64,000 bases of DNA, from assembly GCF_003254545.1 (NCBI RefSeq), contig NZ_QJRH01000066.1, positions 62,001 through 126,000 on the forward strand, given 5' to 3'. A program made the position numbers and the translations under genes. Positions within the stretch are counted from its first letter, which is position 1; each line of letters starts with the position of its first letter. The stretch is from Flavobacterium tistrianum. Its GTDB lineage: Bacteria; Bacteroidota; Bacteroidia; Flavobacteriales; Flavobacteriaceae. Below are positions 37,602 to 45,842 of the stretch, piece by piece. Below the pieces are notes generated by a model. It was given only the letters and a program-made list of their open reading frames with translations. It was not told where the DNA came from and searched no databases.

Positions 37602-38204
37602 CTATTTGTGATCAAATGCTTTTAAATGCCATTTATACTTAACTGCCATTAATCTAACCACAATAATCACAAGAGAAGTAACTAAATATATGATATCGTC
37701 ATTTAAATTTAGCTTCCTCAATCCAAAAAATACCATCCCGCCCAAAATACAAATCGTTGCATAGATTTCTTCTCGAAAAAGGTTTGGAATTTCATTACAT
37801 AATATATCTCGTATTACACCGCCAAAACAAGCTGTCATAGTTCCTAATGCAATACAAATTGCGGGATGAAGTCCCGTTACAATTCCTCTTTCTAAACCTA
37901 TTAAAGTAAAAACTCCAAGCCCAATTGTATCAAAAAGAAACAATGAGGTTCGAAGTTTGTCGAATCTTTTTCTGAAAAGAATCGCTAGAAAAAATCCTAA
38001 AATAATCACATACACATATTGCATGTCGCGCATCCAGCCAACAGGAGTTCTTCCGATTAAGACATCGCGAAGCGTTCCGCCTCCAACGGCAGTTACAAAT
38101 GCAATGATAAAAACCCCAAACGGATCTAGTTTTTTGTGCATTGCAGTTAAAGCGCCAGACATGGCAAATGCCATTGTCCCAATAATATCAAGTAAGTGAA
38201 ACAT
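37602..38204 (-). CDS. TRIC-like (UPF0126/YadS) inner-membrane channel
   Basis: A 200-residue membrane protein made of two repeated three-helix units. Each carries the family glycine motif: AVGGGTLRDVLIGRTPVGW in the first and CFGGVIRDILCNEIPNLF in the second. Bacterial members are trimeric cation channels related to the eukaryotic TRIC proteins. Started at MFHLLDIIGTMAFAMSGA, which fits family members; the frame is open 11 codons further. It ends two bases before the FemAB-like gene start, so it may be transcribed with the polysaccharide operon, though without obvious functional link. Confidence 0.9.
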   Translation of the reverse strand: MFHLLDIIGTMAFAMSGALTAMHKKLDPFGVFIIAFVTAVGGGTLRDVLIGRTPVGWMRDMQYVYVIILGFFLAILFRKRFDKLRTSLFLFDTIGLGVFTLIGLERGIVTGLHPAICIALGTMTACFGGVIRDILCNEIPNLFREEIYATICILGGMVFFGLRKLNLNDDIIYLVTSLVIIVVRLMAVKYKWHLKAFDHK

Positions 38205-38291
38205 TTTTTTTTGAGTTGCAAAGATGTAAAGGGTCAAAGTTACAAAGTTGTGACGAATAATCTTAACAACTCTCGCTCATAAAAACGTTCC

Positions 38292-39143
38292 TTATTTTTT
38301 CACGTAAATCGGACTTCTTTTTAATAAATAAGAAATAGAATCCATCCAACCGTCTTTTACAGCCAACAAAGGTTTACGGGTTTGCGAGTAAATCTTATCG
38401 GTGTTTCTGTACATGTCAAAATAAACGGTATAGTAATAGTACTTCTGATCGTTTGCTGTTGTTGTAGAAATGTCGTTTGTAGTTACTTTTTTGTTATTGT
38501 TGCTCACTTTAGCATTTCCGCTGTTATAAGTAGTCGCTGTAGTTCCTGTTCCAATGGTATAGGAAACTTTTGCGGCAACAATATTATCAACTCCTAATAT
38601 TTTTTCAAGATCTTCTATTGGCGTTTCGTCAATATTATTGTGATCAATTCCAGCTTTGTGCAATAAACTATTTGTTGTTCTTAAATCCTGAACCGTTAAC
38701 GGAAAAATGTTCGAAGATTTATCCAACAATTTGTTATATAAATCATTTTGAGCAAATTTTGCCATATCTTCAGAACCTTGCTGATTATCTGCATTTACAT
38801 AAGGAATTGGCAATACCGCGATTGTATTGTGTTTCATATCTGCACTCGCCACACTTTGAGAATCATTCTCAACTGGAGTACTTGTACTTGAAGAAATATC
38901 AAAAGTTTGAGATCTTCCGCTTGCAAAATCGATTTTGGCAATTTGTGAAACGTCCAGCGAGATTTGAACGGTTTCGCCTGGAAGAGAATATTCTACTGTT
39001 TTATCAGACATTTTTAGAACAGTGCATTCAATAATCTGATAGTCTCTTTTTATAATTTTATCTAATTTTTTTCCGCTTTGGGCAAAACTAACACAAGCAG
39101 ATAATAGCACTAGTAATACGAGAAAAGCCTTTGTAATTTTCAT
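38292..39143 (-). CDS. Exported protein of unknown function, weak CsgG/GNA1162-like middle domain
   Basis: A 283-residue exported protein. The N-terminus can be read as a lipoprotein signal (LLSAC) or as a type I signal ending at SFAQ. Residues about 30-75 are a small beta-rich segment. The middle part (TIAVLPIPYVNADN, FAQNDLYNKLLDK, then ILGVDNIVAAKVSYTI) resembles the nucleotide-like fold of CsgG/GNA1162 outer-membrane lipoproteins. A Ser/Thr/Asn-rich loop follows, then YYYYTVYFDMYRN. No pathway is evident from the neighbours, and the domain similarity is weak. Confidence 0.6.
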   Translation of the reverse strand: MKITKAFLVLLVLLSACVSFAQSGKKLDKIIKRDYQIIECTVLKMSDKTVEYSLPGETVQISLDVSQIAKIDFASGRSQTFDISSSTSTPVENDSQSVASADMKHNTIAVLPIPYVNADNQQGSEDMAKFAQNDLYNKLLDKSSNIFPLTVQDLRTTNSLLHKAGIDHNNIDETPIEDLEKILGVDNIVAAKVSYTIGTGTTATTYNSGNAKVSNNNKKVTTNDISTTTANDQKYYYYTVYFDMYRNTDKIYSQTRKPLLAVKDGWMDSISYLLKRSPIYVKK

Positions 39144-39250
39144 TGGATTGGAAATTTATGAATTAATTATCTATATATAAATTTACAAAGAAATTTTAAA
39201 AAATTATCAGTAAAAACCATAAAAATTCAATAATTCCTCAAAGAAAAAAA

Positions 39251-39994
39251 TTACATGTTTTGCGTGTAAAAATTATAGTCTTTTAAAATCACTCTAATAA
39301 AATCATTATTGTTTCCAGATTGATTTTTAATTCCTGTCACACTTTCGATTTTTGCAACTAGTTTATAAATAATTTCATGATCATTTTTAGCTGCCGCTTT
39401 TTGATAGGTTTCTTTAATAATACGCATATCATTGTCTGAAAGCTTAATCACGAGAGGATATGTAGGCACATAAGATTCTCCGATGTCTTCTAAAATCGTA
39501 TGGCTGATGTTGATTTTATTCTTTAAAGTAATCACTGCTGTTCCTGCTGCCATATCGCCCAATCTCTGTGATTTCTGACTTGTAATAACTGAAATAAGCC
39601 CAGGAAGTCCGAAAAAAGTAAAAAAGTCAATTACTCTAAAAAACCATCGAATTAAATAGTCTCCAAAACCAGCTTGATAACCGTCAATTTTAACGACTTT
39701 AATTTTTAGTATTTTTTTGCCAAGTGACTGACCTTCAAAAACACTTTCTAAAACCAACGAATAAATTATAACTGGAGAATACAATACTAAAAAAATCGCA
39801 CCACGAGACCAGCCATCCAAATTAACCATCAATTTTTCCAGTTGAAGCCAATCAAAAAGTATTATTGAAAGTGCTGTTATATAACAGATTACAATAAACA
39901 AATCGATAAAAAAAGCACCTAGTCTTTCGCCAATCGAAGCAGCAATAAAATTTATTTTGACATTTTGTGTCGTATTAATAGATAATTCTGACAT
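39251..39994 (-). CDS. RDD family membrane protein
   Basis: A 247-residue protein with an RDD domain: IGERLGAFFIDLFIVICYI (Arg and Asp of the name), FEGQSLGKKILKIKVVK, then FGDYLIRWFFRVIDFFTFFG, quoted in parts, and QRLGDMAAGTAVI. About 80 cytosolic residues follow. RDD proteins are inner-membrane proteins of unclear, possibly transport, function. The gene is divergent from the SpoIIM gene with only 20 bases between the starts, an arrangement shared with related SpoIIM/DUF4129/MoxR clusters, so it is probably part of that system. Confidence 0.9.
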   Translation of the reverse strand: MSELSINTTQNVKINFIAASIGERLGAFFIDLFIVICYITALSIILFDWLQLEKLMVNLDGWSRGAIFLVLYSPVIIYSLVLESVFEGQSLGKKILKIKVVKIDGYQAGFGDYLIRWFFRVIDFFTFFGLPGLISVITSQKSQRLGDMAAGTAVITLKNKINISHTILEDIGESYVPTYPLVIKLSDNDMRIIKETYQKAAAKNDHEIIYKLVAKIESVTGIKNQSGNNNDFIRVILKDYNFYTQNM

Positions 39995-40014
39995 ATTTCA
40001 TATTTTAGCCTACA

Positions 40015-40992
40015 ATGAGAGAAATCGCCTTTATAAAACAAAATAGAGAAAAATGGCTCGAATTTGAGCTGGCAATTTTCGGTAAAGCTAAAAAAAATCC
40101 TGATGAATTAGCAAATTTGTACATTCAAATGATGAATGATTTGTCGTATGCCCAAACGTATTATCCTAAAAGTAAAACGGTTGTGTACCTCAATCATCTT
40201 GCTTCTCAGATTTATCAAAAAATTTACAAAACCAAACGCACCGATCAGAATCGGCTTATAGATTTCTTTAAAATCGAAGTCCCTTTATTGGTTTACGAAT
40301 ACAGAAGGTATTTGGTTTATGCATTTGCCTTGTTTTTTGTTACCGTTTCTATCGGAGTTCTTTCTGCTCGTTATGACCGTGATTTTGTACGTCTCATTTT
40401 AGGCGACGATTATGTAAATATGACTTTAGAAAACATCAAAAAAGGCAATCCGATGGCCGTATATGGTTCGGGCAGCAATTGGGGAAGTTTTATTGGCATT
40501 ACGGTCAATAATCTTTTTGTAGGTGCGAGATGTTATTTCTACGGAATTTTTGCAGGAATCGGAACTTTTAATGTTTTTCTTCAAAACTGTATTATGCTTG
40601 GTTCTTTTCAGTATTTTTTCTACGAACAAGGTGTTTTCTGGAAAAGCGTTCGAGGAATCTGGATTCACGGTTCTATGGAAATCTTTGCCATAGTAATCGA
40701 AACTACAGCTGGATTTATTTTAGGTGCTTCCATCCTATTTCCTAAAACTTTTTCTAGATTAAATTCTTTTAAACTCGGTTTCAAAAACAGCTTTAAAATA
40801 TTCTTAAGCACTTTTCCTTTCACCATAAGCGCAGGATTTTTAGAAGGTTTTATTACACGATATTCAATCGATATGCCCAATTGGCTAAGCAGTTTTATTA
40901 TCTTATTGACACTGGCAATAATTTCGTTTTACTACTTGATATACCCTTTTATTGTACACAAAAAAATAACTTCAAAACCAATTCATTTATAA
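40015..40992 (+). CDS. SpoIIM-type (stage II sporulation protein M family) membrane protein
   Basis: A 325-residue protein. A cytosolic helical N-terminus (MREIAFIKQNREKWLEFE) is followed by six or more membrane helices with the family signature NNLFVGARCYFYGIFAGIGT and WIHGSMEIFAIVIETTAGF. In Bacillus, SpoIIM works with SpoIID and SpoIIP during engulfment. In non-sporulating Bacteroidota the homologue belongs to an envelope cluster with MoxR and DUF58 genes. It is the first plus-strand gene of that cluster and its stop overlaps the next ATG (TAATG). Confidence 0.9.
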   Translation: MREIAFIKQNREKWLEFELAIFGKAKKNPDELANLYIQMMNDLSYAQTYYPKSKTVVYLNHLASQIYQKIYKTKRTDQNRLIDFFKIEVPLLVYEYRRYLVYAFALFFVTVSIGVLSARYDRDFVRLILGDDYVNMTLENIKKGNPMAVYGSGSNWGSFIGITVNNLFVGARCYFYGIFAGIGTFNVFLQNCIMLGSFQYFFYEQGVFWKSVRGIWIHGSMEIFAIVIETTAGFILGASILFPKTFSRLNSFKLGFKNSFKIFLSTFPFTISAGFLEGFITRYSIDMPNWLSSFIILLTLAIISFYYLIYPFIVHKKITSKPIHL

Positions 40993-41948
40993 TGTTCGAG
41001 CTTTACAGAAAAAGACAATTAGGTGATAATCTAGGCGATACTTTTACTTTTTTCAAAAATTACGGAAAGAACTTTTTCAAGATATTTTTTATTACAAATG
41101 GAGCATTTTTACTTCTTTTTGCCATAGTAATTTATACGCTCCTTAAAGTCAATTTTGAACATATCCAAGAATCTGGTCTTGAAAACAATCAATTAAAAAG
41201 CGATCTTCTTGAATACTTCAATCATAATGAAGGATTAGTCGTTGCATTGATATTTATCTGCGTTTTTTTATTCTTTATCATGTCATTGTTTAACTATGCT
41301 TATCCGGTTTTATATTTAAAATTGATCGCTGCTGGCAAAGAAGATCTTGAAGTGAATGATCTCTCGGCAAGTTTTTTTAAAGTTCTTTTTAAATTAATAA
41401 AATTCAGTATCGGCTATTTGTTTTTAGTTTTTCCGGTTTTAATAATTGCCTTAATCATCTTGTTTTTTCTGTGCTTTATTATTATCGGAATTCCATTGAT
41501 AATGATTGCATTACCAGCATTATTCACCTTTTTAAACCTGCATTTTTACAGTTATCTGACAGAAGACAAACGTTTTTTCGAATCTCTAAAACACGCTTAC
41601 GATTTAGTAAAATTAGATTTTTGGAATACCATTGGAACGACTTTTATTATGATGATGATAATGCAATTTGTTCAGTTTGCTATAACAATGTGTTTATACT
41701 TTGTGGGTATGTTTATTGCTTTAGCGTATTTAATTGGCAATTCTGCTTCAAACCATACAAATTCTATTGAACCTTCGCCGTTATTGATAGGTTTTATAAC
41801 GATTGTCGTAATTGTGCTAATAGTTCTTGGCAACATTTTCAACAACATCATTATAGTGAATCAGGGAATGATTTATTATAGCTTAGAGTCAGGAGACAAA
41901 CAAGAATCGAAAGCAATTGATTTAATTGGAGATACTACAAATGAATAG
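40992..41948 (+). CDS. Polytopic membrane protein of the SpoIIM/MoxR cluster
   Basis: A 318-residue protein started at the ATG that overlaps the preceding stop (MFELYRKRQLGDNLGDTFTF); an open extension of 37 codons lies inside the SpoIIM gene and is not used. Six hydrophobic segments are seen, including a long pair around LFLVFPVLIIALIILFFLCF. No named catalytic motif is present. It is fixed by context: translationally coupled to SpoIIM and to the DUF4129 protein, so it is likely a subunit of the same membrane assembly. Function unknown. Confidence 0.82.
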   Translation: MFELYRKRQLGDNLGDTFTFFKNYGKNFFKIFFITNGAFLLLFAIVIYTLLKVNFEHIQESGLENNQLKSDLLEYFNHNEGLVVALIFICVFLFFIMSLFNYAYPVLYLKLIAAGKEDLEVNDLSASFFKVLFKLIKFSIGYLFLVFPVLIIALIILFFLCFIIIGIPLIMIALPALFTFLNLHFYSYLTEDKRFFESLKHAYDLVKLDFWNTIGTTFIMMMIMQFVQFAITMCLYFVGMFIALAYLIGNSASNHTNSIEPSPLLIGFITIVVIVLIVLGNIFNNIIIVNQGMIYYSLESGDKQESKAIDLIGDTTNE

Positions 41949-42714
41949 ATTTGTTATTATTTTATATTTTCTTTTCTGCTTGAGTCCATTATGTGCTCAA
42001 GATACTCTGATTAAGGAAGATCCGCCAAAAATTATTGGAATTAAATATACCGAAAAAGATATCAAAGTAGATTCTGGAACGGTAGAAGCCAGACATTTTG
42101 AAAAGGATTTCAAGAAAAAATATACCGATAAGGACTTTGTTTACGAATACAAAGAACCAGAAAAAAACTGGTGGGATCATTTTAAGCATTGGCTCGCTAG
42201 GCAAATTGCCAATTTGTTTAATTTCGGAAGTGTAAAATCATCTCTAAACTTTGTTTCAATTTTGTTTAGAATAATTGCCATTCTGGTAGTTGTTATCTTG
42301 ATTTATTTTATTGTCAAGGCATTAATCAAAAGAGAAGGAATGTGGATTTTTGGAAAGAATGCAGATAAAAGAGCTTTGTTTTATTCTGATGCCGAAAAAA
42401 ACATCCATCTTTTAGATTTTGAAAAACTTATTAAAGAAAGCATCGAAGCAGGCGAAAAAAGAATTGCCGTTCGATATTATTATTTATGGCTTTTGAAAGT
42501 AATGGCGCAACATCATTATATTGAATGGGATATCGAAAAAACCAATTCCGATTATTTGTACGAACTGCATAATCCTGCTCACAAGGAAGAGTTTACTTAT
42601 CTTTCTTATCTGTACAATTATATTTGGTACGGCGAATTTGAAATTGACGATACAACATTCAGAAAGACAGAAAATAGATTTAAAAAAGCATTAAAAACCT
42701 TTGGTAATGGATAA
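41941..42714 (+). CDS. DUF4129-type membrane protein
   Basis: A 257-residue exported or membrane protein started at MNRFVIILYFLFCLSPLCAQ, which gives a clean signal peptide and overlaps the preceding gene by eight bases. After a Lys/Asp-rich periplasmic part there is one membrane helix (IIAILVVVILIYFIVKAL). The cytosolic DUF4129 region follows (KRIAVRYYYLWLLKVMAQHHYIEW and the FTYLSYLYNYIWYGEFE end, quoted in part). DUF4129 is regularly found beside MoxR and DUF58 genes. Molecular role unknown. Confidence 0.85.
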   Translation: MNRFVIILYFLFCLSPLCAQDTLIKEDPPKIIGIKYTEKDIKVDSGTVEARHFEKDFKKKYTDKDFVYEYKEPEKNWWDHFKHWLARQIANLFNFGSVKSSLNFVSILFRIIAILVVVILIYFIVKALIKREGMWIFGKNADKRALFYSDAEKNIHLLDFEKLIKESIEAGEKRIAVRYYYLWLLKVMAQHHYIEWDIEKTNSDYLYELHNPAHKEEFTYLSYLYNYIWYGEFEIDDTTFRKTENRFKKALKTFGNG

Positions 42715-43909
42715 TAAAATTAAAATATACATTGCTATTCTGGTTTTAATTTTCGGAATAACATTACTTGTAGACAAAGGACAGCCAAAACCTATTGATT
42801 GGACTCCAACGTATTCTGTTGAAGATAAAATCCCATTCGGATTATACGTTTTCGACCAAGAAGCTGATGCTATTTTTAAGCAGAAAGTACAAAGAATTTC
42901 TACTCAGACGCCTTATGAATATTTGGATTCTCAATATAATTCTAATGAGAATGCAGAATCCTATAAAATCAAAGGCTCTTTCATGAATATTTCTGAAGTC
43001 GATAATATTGACGAGGGATCAATGCGAGAAATCTTAAATTTTGTTTCTCACGGAAATAATGCTTTTTTGAGTATGAAAGTGTTTCCGAAAGTTTTGCTAG
43101 ACTCTTTGAAAATTGAACTGAAAACCGATTTTATGCCCAATGACAGCATTTCGGTTTGGATGGCTAACAAAAAAGTAAGCGCAAAAAAATATACTTTTAA
43201 TACTGGATTGAGTGATTATTTTTCGAAAATAGATACTTTAAACACAAAAGTTTTAGGGTATCAAATGAACCGTAAAAAGGAAAAGCAAGTCAATTTTATT
43301 GAAGTTCCTTATAAAAATGGCTATCTCTATCTGCATACGCAGCCAGTGGCTTTTACCAATTATAATTTGTTGAAAAAAGATTATTATCAGTATGCCGAAA
43401 ATGTACTTTCTTATATTCCGAAAGGAAATATTTTCTGGTATAATAAGACTTTAAATGATAAGAGAATTTCAAGTTCTCCGCTACGTTACATCTGGAGCCA
43501 ACCCGCTTTAAAATCAGCTTGGTATTTAGGTTTAATCGGAATTCTTATTTTTATGATTTTTAATGCAAAACGAAAACAGCGAGTTGTTCCGATCATAAAA
43601 CCATTGCAGAATCTAACTGTTGATTTTACCAAAACAATTGGAAACTTATATTATCAAGAAGGAGATCATACCAATATTATTGATAAAAAGATCATTTACT
43701 TTTTAGAAAAAATTAGAACCGATTATCTGCTTGATACAACCAAACTCGATGACGATTTTATCACCAAATTACATTATAAAACAGGAAAAGATGAAAAAGA
43801 TATTCGCGATGTGGTTCAGTTAATCAATGACCACCGAAATAGTTATCACGGAAGTCTGGAAGAAGATTTAATTAGAATAAACACAGCAATAGAAAAGATT
43901 TTACATTAA
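42707..43909 (+). CDS. DUF4350-type membrane protein
   Basis: A 400-residue protein with an N-terminal membrane helix (IYIAILVLIFGITLLVD), a periplasmic domain opening WTPTYSVEDKIPFGLYVFDQ, and a second helix near residue 280 (GLIGILIFMIFNAKRKQR). The C-terminal cytosolic domain is helical (NLYYQEGDHTNIIDKKIIYFLEK). This is the DUF4350 layout. The ATG overlaps the DUF4129 gene by eight bases. It is presumed to act with the other membrane proteins of the cluster; no enzymatic motif is seen. Confidence 0.85.
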   Translation: MDNKIKIYIAILVLIFGITLLVDKGQPKPIDWTPTYSVEDKIPFGLYVFDQEADAIFKQKVQRISTQTPYEYLDSQYNSNENAESYKIKGSFMNISEVDNIDEGSMREILNFVSHGNNAFLSMKVFPKVLLDSLKIELKTDFMPNDSISVWMANKKVSAKKYTFNTGLSDYFSKIDTLNTKVLGYQMNRKKEKQVNFIEVPYKNGYLYLHTQPVAFTNYNLLKKDYYQYAENVLSYIPKGNIFWYNKTLNDKRISSSPLRYIWSQPALKSAWYLGLIGILIFMIFNAKRKQRVVPIIKPLQNLTVDFTKTIGNLYYQEGDHTNIIDKKIIYFLEKIRTDYLLDTTKLDDDFITKLHYKTGKDEKDIRDVVQLINDHRNSYHGSLEEDLIRINTAIEKILH

Positions 43910-43923
43910 CCAGAAATATTAAG

Positions 43924-44000
43924 CCACAGATTAAAAGGATTAAAAATGATTTTTTTTTTATTAAAACTCTTTAATCTGTGTTAATCATTTTAATCTGTGG
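43924..44000. repeat. CCACAGATTAAAA inverted repeat before the MoxR gene
   Basis: CCACAGATTAAAA (43924-43936) is a perfect 13-base complement of TTTTAATCTGTGG (43988-44000), with further partly complementary ATTAAAATGATT-type sequence inside. It fills most of the 117-base gap between the DUF4350 and MoxR genes and may reduce or process the transcript there. Confidence 0.85.
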
Positions 44001-44026
44001 CAAAAAAAATAAAAAACATACCAATT

Positions 44027-45040
44027 ATGGACGACATCAATACAACATCAAGCGAAATCACAAATGAAAATGTGAATTTTGAAACTAGAATCAACTTAGG
44101 ACCTCTTTTAGATCACGTTAATACGATCAAAAAAGAGATTGAAACTGTAATCGTAGGACAGCACAAAATGGTAGATCAGCTTTTGGTTGCTATTTTGTCC
44201 AACGGTCACGTACTTTTAGAAGGTGTTCCAGGAGTTGCTAAAACAATTACGGCTAAATTATTGGCTAAAACCTTAAATATTGGTTTCAGCAGAATCCAGT
44301 TTACTCCCGATTTAATGCCTTCTGATATTTTAGGAACTTCTATTTTCAATCTGAAAAATTCAGAATTCGAATTCAAAAAAGGGCCTATTTTTTCTAATTT
44401 GATTTTAATTGATGAGATTAACCGTGCGCCAGCAAAAACACAAGCCGCTCTTTTTGAAGTAATGGAAGAACGCCAAATTACAATTGACGGTTCTGCTTAT
44501 CAACTAGAAGCGCCATTTTTGGTTATCGCAACTCAGAATCCTATAGAGCAAGAAGGAACTTATCGTTTGCCTGAAGCACAATTAGATCGTTTCCTTTTTA
44601 AAATTACGATTGATTATCCAAAATTGAACGAAGAAATTTTAATTATCCAGAGAGAACATTCGTTGCAAGATCATGGAAAATTAGATGCTATTAAAACGAT
44701 TCTTTCTGCAGAAGAAATTAAAGAATATCAAGGTTTGGTAAAACAAATTAGGGTAGAACAAAACTTACTAGAATACATTGCTAGAATTGTAGTAAATACT
44801 CGCGAAAATGCCTTTTTATATTTAGGTGCTTCACCTCGTGCTTCTATCGCGATTTTGAATGCGGCAAAAGGTTTTGCTGCAATCCGCGGACGCGATTTTG
44901 TAACGCCAGAAGATATTAAAGAAGCAGCAATTCCAGTTTTACAGCACCGTGTTATTGTAACGCCAGAACGCGAAATGGAAGGCATTTCTAGTCCAGAAAT
45001 TATTAAACAGATTATTGAAACGGTAGAAATACCTAGATAA
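44027..45040 (+). CDS. MoxR family AAA+ ATPase
   Basis: A 337-residue AAA+ protein started at MDDINTTSSEITNEN; a GTG ten codons earlier lies in the preceding repeat. Walker A is EGVPGVAKTI, Walker B LILIDEINRAP. Sensor 1 is TQNPIEQEGTYRLPEAQLDRF and sensor 2 is near ASPRASIAIL, quoted here in short form. MoxR ATPases are chaperone-like and are encoded with DUF58 or VWA proteins. Here a DUF58 gene follows after one small exported protein gene, so a MoxR-DUF58 pair anchored to the SpoIIM/DUF4129/DUF4350 membrane proteins is inferred. Confidence 0.93.
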   Translation: MDDINTTSSEITNENVNFETRINLGPLLDHVNTIKKEIETVIVGQHKMVDQLLVAILSNGHVLLEGVPGVAKTITAKLLAKTLNIGFSRIQFTPDLMPSDILGTSIFNLKNSEFEFKKGPIFSNLILIDEINRAPAKTQAALFEVMEERQITIDGSAYQLEAPFLVIATQNPIEQEGTYRLPEAQLDRFLFKITIDYPKLNEEILIIQREHSLQDHGKLDAIKTILSAEEIKEYQGLVKQIRVEQNLLEYIARIVVNTRENAFLYLGASPRASIAILNAAKGFAAIRGRDFVTPEDIKEAAIPVLQHRVIVTPEREMEGISSPEIIKQIIETVEIPR

Positions 45041-45068
45041 TTGTGAATTGTGAATTGTGAATTGTGAA
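45041..45068 (+). repeat. Tandem (TTGTGAA)4
   Basis: Four exact copies of the heptamer TTGTGAA start directly after the MoxR stop codon, followed by a degenerate unit. Copy number may vary by slippage. No function is assigned. Confidence 0.9.
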
Positions 45069-45100
45069 TGGTTAATGATGAACAAACTTAAAAGCTAAAT

Positions 45101-45157
45101 TGTCACCCTGAGCGAAGTCGAAGGGCGCAAAGGGCTTCGGCTCCGCTCAGCCTGACA
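45101..45157. repeat. Dispersed TGTCACCCTGAGCGAAGTCGAAG element, paired form
   Basis: The left arm (45101-45126, TGTCACCCTGAGCGAAGTCG...) and right arm (45132-45157, ending CGCTCAGCCTGACA) form a long imperfect hairpin. Single arms of the same element occur at 49416-49440 and 57602-57627. Confidence 0.85.
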
Positions 45158-45208
45158 AAGAAGAGCAAAACCTGAAACCAGAAACTTGAAACTAAAAACT
45201 ATAAAAAA

Positions 45209-45820
45209 TTGAAACCGTCTAAACTTCTTATATCATTCTCTCTACTATTGTTGATTGCTTTTCAACCATCAAATGCTGCTTTTTTAAAAGACAAAAAAGA
45301 TTCTTTTTATTTCAAAAATGACAAACAGGAAATTGAAACTTTAGTAAAGAAATTGTATGAATGGGTTGAAACTAAAAATAGCAATAATGACTTCAATCCT
45401 CTTGCAAATAAAAAAGGAGATAAATACATTGGCTTAGATTTAAACTCACATAAAAGAAGATTGGAAGAACTGAAGAAAACCAATTTCTTTTCGCAGCAGT
45501 TTTTAGACAATTACAATAAAATTGCTTTGAGAATAGATTCTAATCTTAAAACAAAAAAAATAGAATGGTTTGAGGGAGAATTGCCTCCTTTTGGAAATGA
45601 TTCTAATCCGTGGTGCAATTGTCAAGACAATCCAGAAAATTATTGGAAAACTATGACGATTAATCATTTGAAGATTGAAAACGACAAAGCTTCTTTTGAT
45701 TGGACTTGGTCGTGGAAAGGCGATTTTAAATACAGAGTCAAAACCATTAAAGAAAACGGAACTTGGAAAATTGCTTCTTTAGAAGGTTTTGATTTTAATG
45801 ACTTCACCAAAATTTATTAG
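45209..45820 (+). CDS. Exported protein of unknown function in the MoxR-DUF58 cluster
   Basis: A 203-residue protein with a signal peptide (KLLISFSLLLLIAFQPSNA). The mature part reads as an alpha/beta domain of NTF2/DUF3828-like character (ETLVKKLYEWVETKNSN, then TMTINHLKIENDKASFDW and GTWKIASLEGFDF). Two cysteines occur as Cys-Asn-Cys. The only usable start is TTG; no in-frame ATG precedes the signal peptide. It lies between the MoxR and DUF58 genes, 22 bases before the latter. Whether it is part of the complex is unknown. Confidence 0.72.
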   Translation: MKPSKLLISFSLLLLIAFQPSNAAFLKDKKDSFYFKNDKQEIETLVKKLYEWVETKNSNNDFNPLANKKGDKYIGLDLNSHKRRLEELKKTNFFSQQFLDNYNKIALRIDSNLKTKKIEWFEGELPPFGNDSNPWCNCQDNPENYWKTMTINHLKIENDKASFDWTWSWKGDFKYRVKTIKENGTWKIASLEGFDFNDFTKIY

Positions 45821-45842
45821 AAAAACATAAAACCGAGAAAAC

